Shown: positions 16,999 to 26,326 of the stretch, piece by piece | Layout: every line of letters begins with the position of its first letter | How positions within the stretch are numbered: position 1 is the stretch's first letter | Source: Burkholderia sp. 8Y | GTDB lineage: Bacteria; Pseudomonadota; Gammaproteobacteria; Burkholderiales; Burkholderiaceae | Assembly: GCF_902506145.1 (NCBI RefSeq) | Contig: NZ_LR733519.1 | Coordinates: forward strand, 1,542,158 to 1,606,157 | DNA: 64,000 bases | Direction: 5' to 3' | Program-made: the position numbers and the translations under genes | The notes under the pieces: model-generated | Seen by the model: the letters and a program-made list of their open reading frames with translations, nothing else | Databases searched by the model: none | What the model was told of the DNA's origin: nothing

Positions 16999-19239
16999 TT
17001 AGGCGCTGCGCAACTGGTTGCCGACGGGTAATTGCCTGAGGCGCTTGCCCGTGGCGGCGTAGATCGCATTGGTGATCGCGGGCGCGAGCGCCGCCGTGCC
17101 CGGCTCTCCGATTCCCCCCGGCGCTTCCGTGCTCTTGACGATATGCACTTCGATAGGCGGCGTTTCGTCGATGCGCAGCATGCGGTAGTCGGTGAAATTG
17201 CTCTGCTGGACGCGGCCGTCCTTAATGGTGATTTCGCTATACAGCGCCGCTGTAATCCCAAAGATGATGCCGCCCTGCACTTGCGCTTCCACGGTATTGG
17301 GATTGACGACCATGCCGCAATCCACCGCGCACACGATGCGATTCACGCGCACCTCGCCGTCCTTGTTCACGGTGACATCGGCGACCATCGAAAAGAAGCT
17401 GCCGAACGCATGCATGACGGATACGCCACGTCCCTGGCCTTGCGGCATGGACTGCTTGCCCCACCCGGCCGCTTGCGTGGCGACATCGAGTACGTTGCGC
17501 GCACGCGGTGTCTTGCCGAGCAGATCACGCCGGTATTGCACGGGATCGACTTTGGCTTGTGCCGCGAGTTCGTCGATGAAGCTCTCGACGACGAACGTGC
17601 CGCGCGTCGGCCCCACGCCGCGCCAGAAAGCAGTCGGCACATGCCGCGGCTCATGACGCACATATTCGATCACCTGATTCGGCAGGTCATACGGAAGATC
17701 GGCGGCGACTTCGATGGCGTCCGGGTCGATGCCGTTCTTGTAGGCGGGCGGCGCGAATCTCGCCATGATCGATGAGCCCACGATGCGATGCGTCCACGCA
17801 ACCGGCTTGCCATTCGCATCGAGACCAGCGGAGAGCTTGTCGTAGTAATACGGGCGGTACATGTCGTGCTGAATGTCTTCCTCGCGCGACCACGTCACTT
17901 TCACCGGCACGCCGATCTGCTTGCCGATCTTGAGCGCCTGTGTCGCCATGTCGACTTCGAGCCGCCTGCCAAAGCCGCCGCCGAGCAGATGGTTATGCAG
18001 GACGATCTTCTCGCGCGGCAGCCCGGTAATGGCGACGCCTGCGTCGACGATGCGCGTCGGCACTTGCGAGCCGAGCCAGATGTCGCAGCCGTCCGGGCGC
18101 ACGTGCACGGTGCAGTTGACCGGCTCCATCGTGGCATGAGCGAGGAACGGCTGTTGATAGACCGCATCGATGCGAGTCTTGGCATTGCCGAACGCCTTGC
18201 CGACATCGCCATCCTTTCGGGCGACCGCGCCTTCTTTCTGCGATGCAGTCGCCAGCTCGTCGACGATCTGCTTCATCGATACGTTGGCGTCAGCGCCCTC
18301 GTACCAATGAATGGCGAGCGCCGCGGCGCCGCGTTTGGCCGCCCACGTGTGATCGCCGATAACCGCGACGCCGTTATCGAACTTGATTACTTGCCGCACG
18401 CCGGGGATTTTTCTGGCGTGGGTGTCGTCGACGGAAGCGAGTTTGCCGCCGAATACCGGACAATTGACGATGGCCGCATAGACCATATCCGGCAAACGCA
18501 CATCCAGCCCGAAGACCGCCGTGCCATCCACCTTTTCCGGCGAATCGAGGCGCCTCACTTGCGTGCCGATGATCTTGAAGTCTTTAGGGTCCTTGAGCTT
18601 GATGTCCTTGTCTTGCGGAACCGGCATGCTTGCCGCCGCTTGCACGAGTTCGCCGTAGCTTGCGCTGCGGTCGCCGGACGCATGCACCACTTTGCCGCCT
18701 TGCGCATGGCATGTCGATGCATCGCATTGCCATTGCTGCGCGGCCGCCGCCACGAGCATCATGCGCGCCGCCGCGCCTGCCTTGCGCATGGGCTCCCACG
18801 CATAGCGCACGGACGTGGAGCCGCCTGTCAACTGACCGCCCAACAGCGGGTCCATGAAAAGCTTTTCGTCAGGCGGCGCATGATCGATGGTGACGCTATC
18901 GATTGGCACTTCGAGTTCTTCGGCAATGAGCATCGGCAAGGACGTATAGACGCCCTGGCCCATCTCGACCTTCGGAATGATGAGCACGACCTTGCCGGCC
19001 TTGTCGATCTGCACGAAGGCGTTGGGCGCGAATACGCCCGTTTGAGGCCCTTCGACGCCCTCGCCGCCAATGACCGACTTGCCTCGGCCCTGATCCTGGC
19101 TGACGGCGGGTACGCTGAAGCCGATGAGGAATCCACCGCTTGCCGTGACGCCGGCTGTGAGCCCCAGCTTGAGAAATGAACGGCGTGAAAATCCGGCGGG
19201 AGCCGCATGACGTCCCGCTTCGAGTAGTCCTCGCGACAT
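16999..19239 (-). CDS. Molybdopterin subunit, isoquinoline 1-oxidoreductase / xanthine dehydrogenase family
   Basis: The 746-residue protein carries a twin-arginine signal (SRRSFLKLGLTAGVTASGG) and the blocks of periplasmic molybdenum hydroxylases: MGQGVYTSLPMLIAEEL, LLGGGFGRRLEVD, ATMEPVNCTV and the C-terminal GEPGTAALAPAITNAIYAATG, whose Glu is the expected catalytic base. The family hydroxylates N-heterocycles or aldehydes using water, and IorB is the reference member. The start at 19239 sits one base after the TGA of the 2Fe-2S gene, so the two are translationally coupled. The Tat signal implies cofactor loading in the cytoplasm and export with the iron-sulfur partner. Substrate unknown. 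Confidence 0.93.
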   Translation of the reverse strand: MSRGLLEAGRHAAPAGFSRRSFLKLGLTAGVTASGGFLIGFSVPAVSQDQGRGKSVIGGEGVEGPQTGVFAPNAFVQIDKAGKVVLIIPKVEMGQGVYTSLPMLIAEELEVPIDSVTIDHAPPDEKLFMDPLLGGQLTGGSTSVRYAWEPMRKAGAAARMMLVAAAAQQWQCDASTCHAQGGKVVHASGDRSASYGELVQAAASMPVPQDKDIKLKDPKDFKIIGTQVRRLDSPEKVDGTAVFGLDVRLPDMVYAAIVNCPVFGGKLASVDDTHARKIPGVRQVIKFDNGVAVIGDHTWAAKRGAAALAIHWYEGADANVSMKQIVDELATASQKEGAVARKDGDVGKAFGNAKTRIDAVYQQPFLAHATMEPVNCTVHVRPDGCDIWLGSQVPTRIVDAGVAITGLPREKIVLHNHLLGGGFGRRLEVDMATQALKIGKQIGVPVKVTWSREEDIQHDMYRPYYYDKLSAGLDANGKPVAWTHRIVGSSIMARFAPPAYKNGIDPDAIEVAADLPYDLPNQVIEYVRHEPRHVPTAFWRGVGPTRGTFVVESFIDELAAQAKVDPVQYRRDLLGKTPRARNVLDVATQAAGWGKQSMPQGQGRGVSVMHAFGSFFSMVADVTVNKDGEVRVNRIVCAVDCGMVVNPNTVEAQVQGGIIFGITAALYSEITIKDGRVQQSNFTDYRMLRIDETPPIEVHIVKSTEAPGGIGEPGTAALAPAITNAIYAATGKRLRQLPVGNQLRSA

Positions 19240-19240
19240 G

Positions 19241-19696
19241 TCACGCTCCCTTCGCTGCTTGCTTGATCGCCGCGCGAATGCGGTTGTACGTCCCACAGCG
19301 GCAGATGTTGCCGGTCATGGCGGCGTCGATATCGGCGTCGGTCGGATTCGGCACCGCTGCGATCAATGCGGCAGCCGACATCACCTGTCCGGACTGACAA
19401 TAGCCGCATTGAACGACATCGAGCTGATTCCATGCGTCCTGCACTTTCTTGCCTGCGGCTGTTGCACCGACGGCTTCGATCGTCGTGATCTTCTTATCGC
19501 CGATGGCCGCGACCGGCAGCACGCACGAACGCATGGCGACGCCATCCAGATGCACGGTGCACGCGCCGCATTGCGCGATGCCGCAACCGAATTTCGTGCC
19601 GGTCAAGCCGACCAGATCGCGTAATACCCAAAGAAGCGGCATGTCTGGGGGCGCATCGACAGTGTGTGATTGGCCGTTGATGGAAAGCGTCGTCAT
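19241..19696 (-). CDS. 2Fe-2S subunit of the molybdenum hydroxylase (IorA-like)
   Basis: The 151-residue protein has an N-terminal plant-type ferredoxin cluster ([16 protein letters not shown] plus a later RSC) and the C-terminal CxxC ... CxC cluster (QCGYCQSG and [13 protein letters not shown]). This two-cluster arrangement is typical of the small subunit of xanthine dehydrogenase-type enzymes and relays electrons from the Mo site. It has no signal of its own and is probably carried out with the Tat-tagged large subunit. It is the first gene of a three-gene operon whose cytochrome c would be the electron acceptor. Confidence 0.95.
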   Translation of the reverse strand: MTTLSINGQSHTVDAPPDMPLLWVLRDLVGLTGTKFGCGIAQCGACTVHLDGVAMRSCVLPVAAIGDKKITTIEAVGATAAGKKVQDAWNQLDVVQCGYCQSGQVMSAAALIAAVPNPTDADIDAAMTGNICRCGTYNRIRAAIKQAAKGA

Positions 19697-20002
19697 GGGC
19701 GGTTCCGGCTTGAGCGTTGAGTTTTAGCGGATAGTGCGATGGCGGGCTGCGTGCGACAGCAGCGGCGCCTGCCAGTGCCATGCGTTGACGCGTGTGCTTT
19801 ACGCGACCCGACGCGGCGACACTGATGGGTGGCATGTCGAGGACAGGGGATTGTAGCCTCGGTTTTAAAAACCGGCTCGGACGATGTCCGATTGATTCCA
19901 ACGTTCAGTTGATGATGCGGCGGCTTTGTCGAACTCGTCGTGCGGTCGCGCGAAAGACCGTTAGTTGCAGATTGAAATAAACGAAAACGAGTCCGCAATG
20001 CT
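19697..20002. other. Probable promoter region of the molybdenum hydroxylase operon
   Basis: These 306 bases upstream of the 2Fe-2S gene contain no convincing coding frame. A promoter is expected here, but I could not recognise a clear -35/-10 pair or operator. Confidence 0.4.
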
Positions 20003-20242
20003 TCAGACGATTTCTGTCAGGCCATTGCGCGTAAGTTCATCCGGGAAGGCGCCAATCTCGCCGTATTCGCGCAAATCCACGCTAACGGTGCCGCGCATGC
20101 GCGGATCGGCATCGACGAACTCAAGCGTGTCGTTCTCGTGATGCACGCGATAGATGCCGGGCGCGATGTGAATCCGGATGCCGTCCTCAGCGCACCCAGA
20201 AAGCGCGCCGGACACCACCCGAAGATGGAAGATTGCATTCAC
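20003..20242 (-). CDS. Small hypothetical protein, 79 aa
   Basis: A 79-codon frame with balanced, soluble composition and several acidic residues (HHENDTLEFVDADPRMRGTVSVDLREYGEIGAF), which looks like a small beta-rich fold. The overlapping frames on the same strand are shadows. An AGGA lies rather far (12 bases) upstream of the ATG. No family is recognised. It lies downstream of the polyol operon and a strong hairpin, so it is probably transcribed separately. Confidence 0.5.
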   Translation of the reverse strand: MNAIFHLRVVSGALSGCAEDGIRIHIAPGIYRVHHENDTLEFVDADPRMRGTVSVDLREYGEIGAFPDELTRNGLTEIV

Positions 20243-20302
20243 TGCCGTGTCCTGTGAGAGCGGTGCTCAGCGGCGAATAAGTTTGATGACTACGAGAGCA
20301 AG

Positions 20303-20334
20303 CGGCGCACCTGTCGCATTCGACAGGTGCGCCG
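20303..20334. terminator. 14-bp perfect hairpin downstream of the polyol operon
   Basis: The arms CGGCGCACCTGTCG (20303-20316) and CGACAGGTGCGCCG (20321-20334) pair perfectly around the tetraloop CATT. It lies about 140 bases past the last gene of the minus-strand operon. There is no T-run on either side. It probably marks the 3' end of the long transcript or protects it from decay. A 63-codon minus-strand frame that overlaps it is very unlikely to be a gene. Confidence 0.6.
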
Positions 20335-20471
20335 AGTATGCGCCTGAAGTTTGAAAGATGCGTGGCTCGCCGGCCCTCGCGGACGGCTGCGCGAGAAACG
20401 GAATAAGCGGACTGCGCTGCGAGCGCCTTCCGCGCATGGATAGACCTTCTATCACCAAGCCTGCTTGCCTA

Positions 20472-21587
20472 TCACTTCGGCCGCAGCAGCACCTTGATGG
20501 AATCTAGCGAATTGGCGACTTCGATGGCCGCGTCCCACTCTTCGAGCGTGAAGCCGTGCGTGACGATACCCTTCGATGTCACGAGCCCGCGTGAAAGAAG
20601 ATCGATGGCGATCGGATAACAATACGGACCGAGATGCGCGCCGCGCACGTCCAGTTCCTTGCGATCGCCGATGATCGACCAGTCCACGGTCGTATCGCCG
20701 CCGAACACCGAGAACTCGACAAAGCGCCCGAGCTTGCGAATCAACTCCAGCCCTTGCGAAACGCCCGAAGGCGAACCGGTGGTTTCGATATACACATCGC
20801 AGCCGTATTGATCCGTAATCGCGCGAATCGTGTCGAGCGCATTGTCGGTCTTCGGATTGATCGTGACGTCCGCGCCGTATTCGCGTGCAAGTTCGAGGCG
20901 TTCATCGACAAGATCGATGACGACGAGATTCTTCGGCGTCTTGAGATGCGCAACCTGCACCATCATCAATCCGAGCGGGCCCGCTCCCGCGATCACGACG
21001 ACATCGCTCAACTGAATGTCGCCGCGATTGACCGTGTGAATCGCACATGCGAGAGGTTCGATGATCGCGGCGTCTTCGATCGAGATACCGTCCGGTATCT
21101 TATGGACGATAGCGGTCGGCGGAAAGCGCATGTATTCGGCCATGCCGCCGTCCGCGACTTCGCGCTGGAAGCCGAAGATGTTATGCACTTCGCACATCCA
21201 GTACTGGCCCGACTTGCAATAGCGGCACTTCGCGCAAGGCACGATCTGCTCGGCAATCACGCGGTCGCCGACCTGCACGCCGAAGTGCTCGGCCGCGCCC
21301 TCGCCGAGTTCTTCCACATAACCGAAGAACTCATGCCCGGGTATAACCGGCGCTTTGACCCACGGGCTCGGGCCGCCCCAGAACATCTTGGCGCCCGACC
21401 AGCACTTGCAATCGCTCGCGCAGATGCCGCATGCAGCGATGCGAATGACTGCTTCATTACGGCCGGCGCGGGGACGCTGCACGCGCTCCACGCGATAATC
21501 CTTCGGTGCGCGGCATACGATAGCCGTCATTTCGCCACTGTTGTCAGTCGATGCGTCAGTCGATTCATCAGTCGATGCCGTGCTCAT
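20472..21587 (-). CDS. Zinc-dependent alcohol dehydrogenase, threitol/erythritol dehydrogenase-like
   Basis: The 371-residue medium-chain dehydrogenase has CGICASDCK with the catalytic zinc cysteine, GHEFFGYVEELGEG, the four-cysteine structural zinc lobe (CAKCRYCKSGQYWMC) and a GAGPLG NAD-binding turn. It looks most like the erythritol/L-threitol dehydrogenase group, though that substrate is inferred. I start at the ATG at 21587, preceded by GGGAG. The first 20 residues are a Ser/Thr/Asp tract encoded by a three-copy 12-base repeat, and an internal ATG at 21530 could be the ancestral start. It is the last gene of the polyol operon. Confidence 0.85.
   Translation of the reverse strand: MSTASTDESTDASTDNSGEMTAIVCRAPKDYRVERVQRPRAGRNEAVIRIAACGICASDCKCWSGAKMFWGGPSPWVKAPVIPGHEFFGYVEELGEGAAEHFGVQVGDRVIAEQIVPCAKCRYCKSGQYWMCEVHNIFGFQREVADGGMAEYMRFPPTAIVHKIPDGISIEDAAIIEPLACAIHTVNRGDIQLSDVVVIAGAGPLGLMMVQVAHLKTPKNLVVIDLVDERLELAREYGADVTINPKTDNALDTIRAITDQYGCDVYIETTGSPSGVSQGLELIRKLGRFVEFSVFGGDTTVDWSIIGDRKELDVRGAHLGPYCYPIAIDLLSRGLVTSKGIVTHGFTLEEWDAAIEVANSLDSIKVLLRPK
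21543..21578. repeat. Three tandem 12-bp repeats in the dehydrogenase N-terminus
   Basis: Three consecutive 12-base units (consensus GTCAGTCGATGC on the plus strand) occupy 21543-21578 and encode repeated Ser-Thr-Asp residues. The length is a multiple of three, so copy-number change would keep the reading frame. Confidence 0.7.
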
Positions 21588-21622
21588 GCTCGCGTCTCCC
21601 GTCAAGTCTGGTTATGGATTCG

Positions 21623-22657
21623 TCATTCCATGACGATCTGCACCTTCACATCCGTCGGCACGCCGCTTGCCGCCTCTTCGAACGCCTTGATGCCTTCGGC
21701 GAACGGGAAGGTCCGCGAGATAAAGGGCTTTACATCGAGCTTGCCCGATGCAATGAGCTGGATGGCGCGCGGGAAGATGTTGGCGTAGCGGAACACGGAT
21801 TCGATGCGCGCTTCCTTGATCTGCACCGCGACGACATCCAGCGGAATGGCGCGCTGAGGCATGCCCACGAGCACGAGACAGCCGCCCGGGCACAGCAGAT
21901 CGACAATGCCTTCGAACGCCTTCTCGTTGCCGCTCGCCTCGAACACGATATTCGCGCCCCAGTCATCGGTGAGCCGCGCAACGACGTCCTGCACGCGCTC
22001 GTCGCGAATATTCACCGCGGTCACGCCCTGCACCGCGCCGATGAGATCAAGCTTCTCCTGCACGAGATCGCAGACGATCGCGCGGCTGCATCCACCAGCC
22101 AGCGCCGCGAGCGCGCACATCATGCCGATAGTGCCCGCGCCCAGCACGACCGCGACATCGCCGGGCTTGATCGCGGCTTTCTTCGCGGCCTGCAATCCGA
22201 TGGAAAGCGGCTCGACGATTGCCCCTTCGGCAAAGCTGACGTTATCCGGCAGCTTGTAAGTGAAAGCAGCAGGATGCACGACGTAGGGCGCGAGACAACC
22301 GTGCACCGGCGGCGTGGCCCAGAAGCGCACTTTCGGATCGAGGTTGTACAGACCTTCGCGCGATGCACGCGATTCCATATCTGGCACGCCCGGTTCCATG
22401 CATACGCGATCGCCCGCCTTCAGATGCGTCACCTCCTCGCCAACTTCCACCACCGTGCCGGACGCCTCATGCCCCAACACCATCGGCTCGTTGACGACAA
22501 AAGGACCGATGCGGCCATGTTGATAGTAGTGAACGTCACTGCCGCAAATGCCGACCGTGTGAATGCGTATGCGTACATCGCGCGGCCCCACGACTTGCGG
22601 CAAGCTGAACGGGCGCAAGCTGATACGGCGTGCTTCTTCGAGAACCAGTGCTTCCAT
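21623..22657 (-). CDS. NAD-dependent polyol (xylitol/sorbitol-type) dehydrogenase
   Basis: The 344-residue medium-chain dehydrogenase has [14 protein letters not shown], the signature of the sorbitol/xylitol dehydrogenase branch, [15 protein letters not shown] and a GAGTIGMM cofactor turn. The structural-zinc cysteine lobe is replaced by [23 protein letters not shown], as in bacterial xylitol dehydrogenases. It would oxidise a secondary alcohol of a polyol to a ketose. Start 22657 follows AAGGAACGACA. It lies 50 bases after the SDR gene and 35 bases before the second dehydrogenase, within one operon. Confidence 0.88.
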   Translation of the reverse strand: MEALVLEEARRISLRPFSLPQVVGPRDVRIRIHTVGICGSDVHYYQHGRIGPFVVNEPMVLGHEASGTVVEVGEEVTHLKAGDRVCMEPGVPDMESRASREGLYNLDPKVRFWATPPVHGCLAPYVVHPAAFTYKLPDNVSFAEGAIVEPLSIGLQAAKKAAIKPGDVAVVLGAGTIGMMCALAALAGGCSRAIVCDLVQEKLDLIGAVQGVTAVNIRDERVQDVVARLTDDWGANIVFEASGNEKAFEGIVDLLCPGGCLVLVGMPQRAIPLDVVAVQIKEARIESVFRYANIFPRAIQLIASGKLDVKPFISRTFPFAEGIKAFEEAASGVPTDVKVQIVME

Positions 22658-22707
22658 TGTCGTTCCTTCGTGCTGTTCGGTTGAGCCGATTGAATGGCGT
22701 ATGAAAT

Positions 22708-23454
22708 TCATCCCGCCTGAAAGCCGCCGTCGATTGCGAGGCTGACGCCGCTCACCATGCTCGAATCGTCGCCGAGCAGATAGGCGATGGTGCGCGCCAC
22801 TTCCACGGGCTGCACGAAGCGGTTAAGCGGAATGCGGTCGAGCATGGGGCCTGATTTGGCGGGGTCGCTCCATGCTTTCTCGGCCATCGGCGTCATCGTC
22901 ACCACCGGATTCACTGCGTTCACGCGAATGCCGTGCGGTCCCAGTTCGACAGCCATCACGCGCGTCATCGCGTCGAGCGCACCCTTGGATGCGCAATACG
23001 ATGCATGCAGTGGCAAGCCCACGGTCGCCGACAGACTCGATACGTTCACGATCGCCCCGCCCGTCCCGCGCGCAATCATGCCCTTCGCGCACGCCTGCGC
23101 CACGATCATCGCGGCGCGCACGTTGACGTGCATCGTGAGGTCGAACGCGTCCACCGTGGTATCGAGAAACGGCTGCAACTCGACCAGGCCCGCGCAGTTG
23201 ACCAGCAAATCGACCGGTTGCGCCGCGCGGGCGGCTTCCCGTGCGGCGCTGGCATCGGCAAGATCGACGGCGATGGTCTCGCAGCCCGTTTCGCTCGCAA
23301 GCGCGGACAGATCGGCTCCGCTGCGGCTCAACGCAATTACCCGTGCGCCGCGCTCGATCAGCACATGCACCGTCGCACGGCCGATGCCTTTTCCCGCGCC
23401 CGTAACGAGCACGGTCTTCCCTGCAAACTCCCGGTTCCTGTCGATCGTGGTCAT
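22708..23454 (-). CDS. Short-chain dehydrogenase, L-xylulose reductase (DCXR)-like
   Basis: The 248-residue SDR has the Rossmann motif [13 protein letters not shown] and active-site Ser (VNVSSLSA) and Tyr-Lys (YCASK). Its N-terminal third ([18 protein letters not shown] ... [29 protein letters not shown]) is strikingly similar to dicarbonyl/L-xylulose reductase. A role in interconverting a pentitol or tetritol and its ketose fits the operon. D-threitol dehydrogenase is an alternative from the same SDR branch. It starts seven bases after the regulator stop. Confidence 0.85.
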   Translation of the reverse strand: MTTIDRNREFAGKTVLVTGAGKGIGRATVHVLIERGARVIALSRSGADLSALASETGCETIAVDLADASAAREAARAAQPVDLLVNCAGLVELQPFLDTTVDAFDLTMHVNVRAAMIVAQACAKGMIARGTGGAIVNVSSLSATVGLPLHASYCASKGALDAMTRVMAVELGPHGIRVNAVNPVVTMTPMAEKAWSDPAKSGPMLDRIPLNRFVQPVEVARTIAYLLGDDSSMVSGVSLAIDGGFQAG

Positions 23455-23461
23455 GAGCTAT

Positions 23462-24442
23462 TCAGGGTTCGTCGCACAGGCGTCGCGCGGTATCTTCATC
23501 GGTCACGAGCACCGACGGATAGCGCCCGCGCAAAGCCGCACGCGTGACATGAAACTTCTTGGCTCCGCCGCTCACCAGAATTACGCGGCGAATCTTGCGC
23601 AAGTCTTCCAGCGTGATCGCCACCGTGCGGCGATTTAGCGGATGGTCGATCAACTCGCCGTCTTCATCCATGAAATGACCGAGCATGTCGCCCACCGCGC
23701 CGGCCTCTTCGAGCGTGCGCAACTGGTCGGGGTTGTCGATGCCGTACGTCACGACAAGCGACTCCGTGAGATCGCCGCACGTGAGCAGCGCAAGGTCCGC
23801 ACTGCGCGCGAGTTCGTAGGTTTCGCGCACGGTCCCTTCCTGCAAGATCACGTCGCGCGCCTTCTGACTGCTGACATAGATGGGCGCTGCAAAGAGATAA
23901 CCATCAGCGCGACAGATGTTCGCGAAGTCGGAGACGATATCGAAGGTATTGATGCTCGGGCAATGCGACAAGCCGCCTTGCAGCGACACAGCCGATACCG
24001 CGCCGTAGCTGCGTTGCGGCATCGCGCGCAGAACCGCGCGAATGGTGCGGCCCCAGCCCAGTCCAATGGTTTGCCCCGCGACGATCTGCTTCGCAAAGTA
24101 CGATGCCGCGCCAATGCCGAGCGCCGCGTTATTCGCTTCCGTGTTGGCGCCTGTCGGCACGACGACCGCGCATTCCAGCCCGAAGCGCCGCTCCAGCATG
24201 TTTTCGAGCGCCACGCACGGCGCGATCTTGCTGTTGATGGTGATCTGCACCAGCCCCGATTCGCGGCTTGCCGCAAGCAGCCGATTCACCCGCACACGAT
24301 TACTGCCGATGCGCTGCGCGATTTCCTGCTGCGTCAAATTACCGACGTAGTAATGCCAGGCGACGCGCGCCTGCAATTCCTCTTCCGAGTCGATGGACTC
24401 GTCTGTCTCTGCAACGGCAATGGACGGCGCTGTCTTGCTCAT
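23462..24442 (-). CDS. SorC-family sugar-responsive transcriptional regulator
   Basis: The 326-residue protein has an N-terminal helix-turn-helix (LTQQEIAQRIGSNRVRVNRLLAASRESGLVQI, about residues 36-67) and the large effector domain of SorC/DeoR-type regulators (TIGLGWGRTIRAVL, SLQGG, ADLALLTCGDL, FMDEDGELIDHPLNRRTVAI, VILVSGGAKK). These proteins bind a phosphorylated sugar or related metabolite and control their own catabolic operon. It sits inside the transporter/dehydrogenase operon. The frame is open to 24766, but homology and the MSKTAPS start at 24442 define the gene. A candidate operator lies in the 27.7-27.9 kb divergent region. Confidence 0.92.
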   Translation of the reverse strand: MSKTAPSIAVAETDESIDSEEELQARVAWHYYVGNLTQQEIAQRIGSNRVRVNRLLAASRESGLVQITINSKIAPCVALENMLERRFGLECAVVVPTGANTEANNAALGIGAASYFAKQIVAGQTIGLGWGRTIRAVLRAMPQRSYGAVSAVSLQGGLSHCPSINTFDIVSDFANICRADGYLFAAPIYVSSQKARDVILQEGTVRETYELARSADLALLTCGDLTESLVVTYGIDNPDQLRTLEEAGAVGDMLGHFMDEDGELIDHPLNRRTVAITLEDLRKIRRVILVSGGAKKFHVTRAALRGRYPSVLVTDEDTARRLCDEP

Positions 24443-24477
24443 GTTCTCACTGTGGTCACACTGTAAAAGGCGCGAGT

Positions 24478-25359
24478 CTACTTCACCGCGCCCATCGTGA
24501 GCCCTTGTACGAGCCGGCCCGAGACGAGCAACGCAAACACCACCATGGGCAGCACGATCAGCGTGCCGGTCGCCATGATCTCGCCCCACGGCAACTCGTA
24601 GCCGCTCATGTAGCTCGTCGCCGCAACGGGCGATGTGATCGCATCGGTACGCGTCAGGACGAGTGCGTAAAGCAGATCGTTCCACGAGAAGATGAACGCG
24701 AAGATGGCCGAGACGACGATGCCCGGCATCGCGAGCGGCAGATTGATGCGCCAGAACACGCGCCACGGCGACGCGCCATCCAGCCGCGCGGCTTCGTCAA
24801 GTTCGACAGGAATATTGCGAAACTGGTCGGTGCATATCCATACGACGATAGGCAGCGAGAACGTCAGATACAGCAAGATGAGCACGACATGCGTATCGAC
24901 GAGATCGAGCTTCGTCGCGATGAGGAAGAACGGCACCGCGAGCACGACGGGACTCACCATGCGGTTCGAGATAAACCAGAACCACAGGTCTTCCTTGCCG
25001 CGAAACTCATAGCGTGCGAGCGCATAGGCGGCAGGCGTGCCGAGCAGAATGGCGAGCACCGTCGTGGACGTGGCGATGATGAGTGAATTCAGCAGGCTCC
25101 CTGCCACGTCATGCTCGAACAGTGCGGCGGAATAGTGGTGAAGCGTCGGACTGAACAGCCACTTGGGCGGATACGCGAGCGCATCGGCCTGGCTCTTGAG
25201 GCTCGTCGTGACCATCCAGTAGAACGGGAACACGGACGACAGGAACACTATCACGAGCCCGATAAAGTGCCATACCGTTGCGCGTTTTCGTGCGGCGCGC
25301 GCACGCCTCGCGCGCTGACTCGTGCCGCTCGTTGCGGTTTGCAAAGCCGATGTACTCAC
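24478..25359 (-). CDS. Carbohydrate ABC transporter permease (MalG-type)
   Basis: The 293-residue membrane protein has six predicted helices and the EAA loop that contacts the ATPase (ELDEAARLDGASPWRVFWRINLPLAMPG, near residues 180-210), as in MalG/SmoG-type permeases. The start is a GTG at 25359 that overlaps the stop of the upstream permease (GTGA), with GGGAGG five bases before it. The longer frame that extends to 26007 is only read-through in the overlapping gene. Confidence 0.92.
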   Translation of the reverse strand: MSTSALQTATSGTSQRARRARAARKRATVWHFIGLVIVFLSSVFPFYWMVTTSLKSQADALAYPPKWLFSPTLHHYSAALFEHDVAGSLLNSLIIATSTTVLAILLGTPAAYALARYEFRGKEDLWFWFISNRMVSPVVLAVPFFLIATKLDLVDTHVVLILLYLTFSLPIVVWICTDQFRNIPVELDEAARLDGASPWRVFWRINLPLAMPGIVVSAIFAFIFSWNDLLYALVLTRTDAITSPVAATSYMSGYELPWGEIMATGTLIVLPMVVFALLVSGRLVQGLTMGAVK

Positions 25360-26297
25360 GCGGCCTCCCGATAAACAAAGCGAATGTAGAGACGCGAAAG
25401 CACGATCGTCAGAATGAGCAGAATGATGGCTTGCGCCGACGCCATGCCTTGATCGAAGAGCCGAAAGCCCACGCGCTGGATATAGACGCTGATGAACTCG
25501 GTCGCGGTGCCGGGACCGCCGCGCGTCATGGTGAAGACGGCGTCGAACATCTTGAGCATGTCCGCTGAACGAAGAATCAGAATGGCGGTCAAGCCCGGCA
25601 ACAGATACGGCCGCTGAAGATGCCAGAGAATCATGCTCCACTTGGGCGTTTCGAGGCGCGCGGCTTCTTCCGCTTCCTTGGGCACCATCGAAAGCCCCGC
25701 CAGCATGATGAGTGCGCAAAACGGCGTCCATTGCCAGATATCCATGATCATCACGGATACGAATGCGAGCGTCGGATCGGCCAGCCAGTCTTGCGGCGGA
25801 ATGCCGAAGAAACCCGTCAGATAGTTCGCCACGCCGAACTGCCGGTTGAATATCAGCCGGCCGATGAGACCGACGACCGCATACGTGGTCGCCATCGGAA
25901 TGACGAGACTGACACGCGCCGCTGCCCGCATGAAGCGCACGTCCGTGCGATGCAGCATCAGCGCCGCAAAGAGACCGAGCGCGACTTCGATCGGCAGCGT
26001 CAGACAAAGGAACAACGCCGTGCGTCCGAGCGCGCCCCAGAACGAGGGGTCCGAGAGCGTCGCCACGTAATTGTCGATGCCGATGAACGGCGTACCCGCT
26101 GCGAGATCTGCGAGCTTGTACTGGTGAAGCGAGTTATAGAGCGCAAGCAATAGCGGATAGATGCCGATCACCGCCAGCGCGAAGATAGCGGGAATCAGGA
26201 ACCAGAATGCAGGCGAGCGCGGCAGCACTCGCAAGCGCCGTGCGCCCTTGCGCGGACCTCGTGCGGGCGTCACGGGAGTTGCAGTGCTGTTCGCCAT
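25356..26297 (-). CDS. Carbohydrate ABC transporter permease (MalF-type)
   Basis: The 313-residue membrane protein has a basic cytoplasmic N-terminus and six helices. Its EAA loop (KEAEEAARLETPKWSMILWHLQRPYLLPG) lies near residues 210-240. It forms the heterodimeric channel with the following permease, whose start codon overlaps its stop. I start at 26297, 29 bases after the binding-protein stop. Confidence 0.92.
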   Translation of the reverse strand: MANSTATPVTPARGPRKGARRLRVLPRSPAFWFLIPAIFALAVIGIYPLLLALYNSLHQYKLADLAAGTPFIGIDNYVATLSDPSFWGALGRTALFLCLTLPIEVALGLFAALMLHRTDVRFMRAAARVSLVIPMATTYAVVGLIGRLIFNRQFGVANYLTGFFGIPPQDWLADPTLAFVSVMIMDIWQWTPFCALIMLAGLSMVPKEAEEAARLETPKWSMILWHLQRPYLLPGLTAILILRSADMLKMFDAVFTMTRGGPGTATEFISVYIQRVGFRLFDQGMASAQAIILLILTIVLSRLYIRFVYREAA

Positions 26298-26326
26298 CCG
26301 TCGTCTCCGGTTCCTGATCGTCGCGC

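Noticed and set aside
17788..19179. 463-codon plus-strand frame antisense to the Mo subunit
   Set aside because: The product has an Arg/His-rich composition typical of shadows and no recognisable domain. The sense gene is clear.
20267..20458. 63-codon minus-strand frame after the polyol operon
   Set aside because: It contains the perfect hairpin at 20303-20334 and has no ribosome site or recognisable motif.
21543..21578. CRISPR-like or phase-variable repeat
   Set aside because: There are only three 12-base units with no spacers, and copy changes would not shift the frame.
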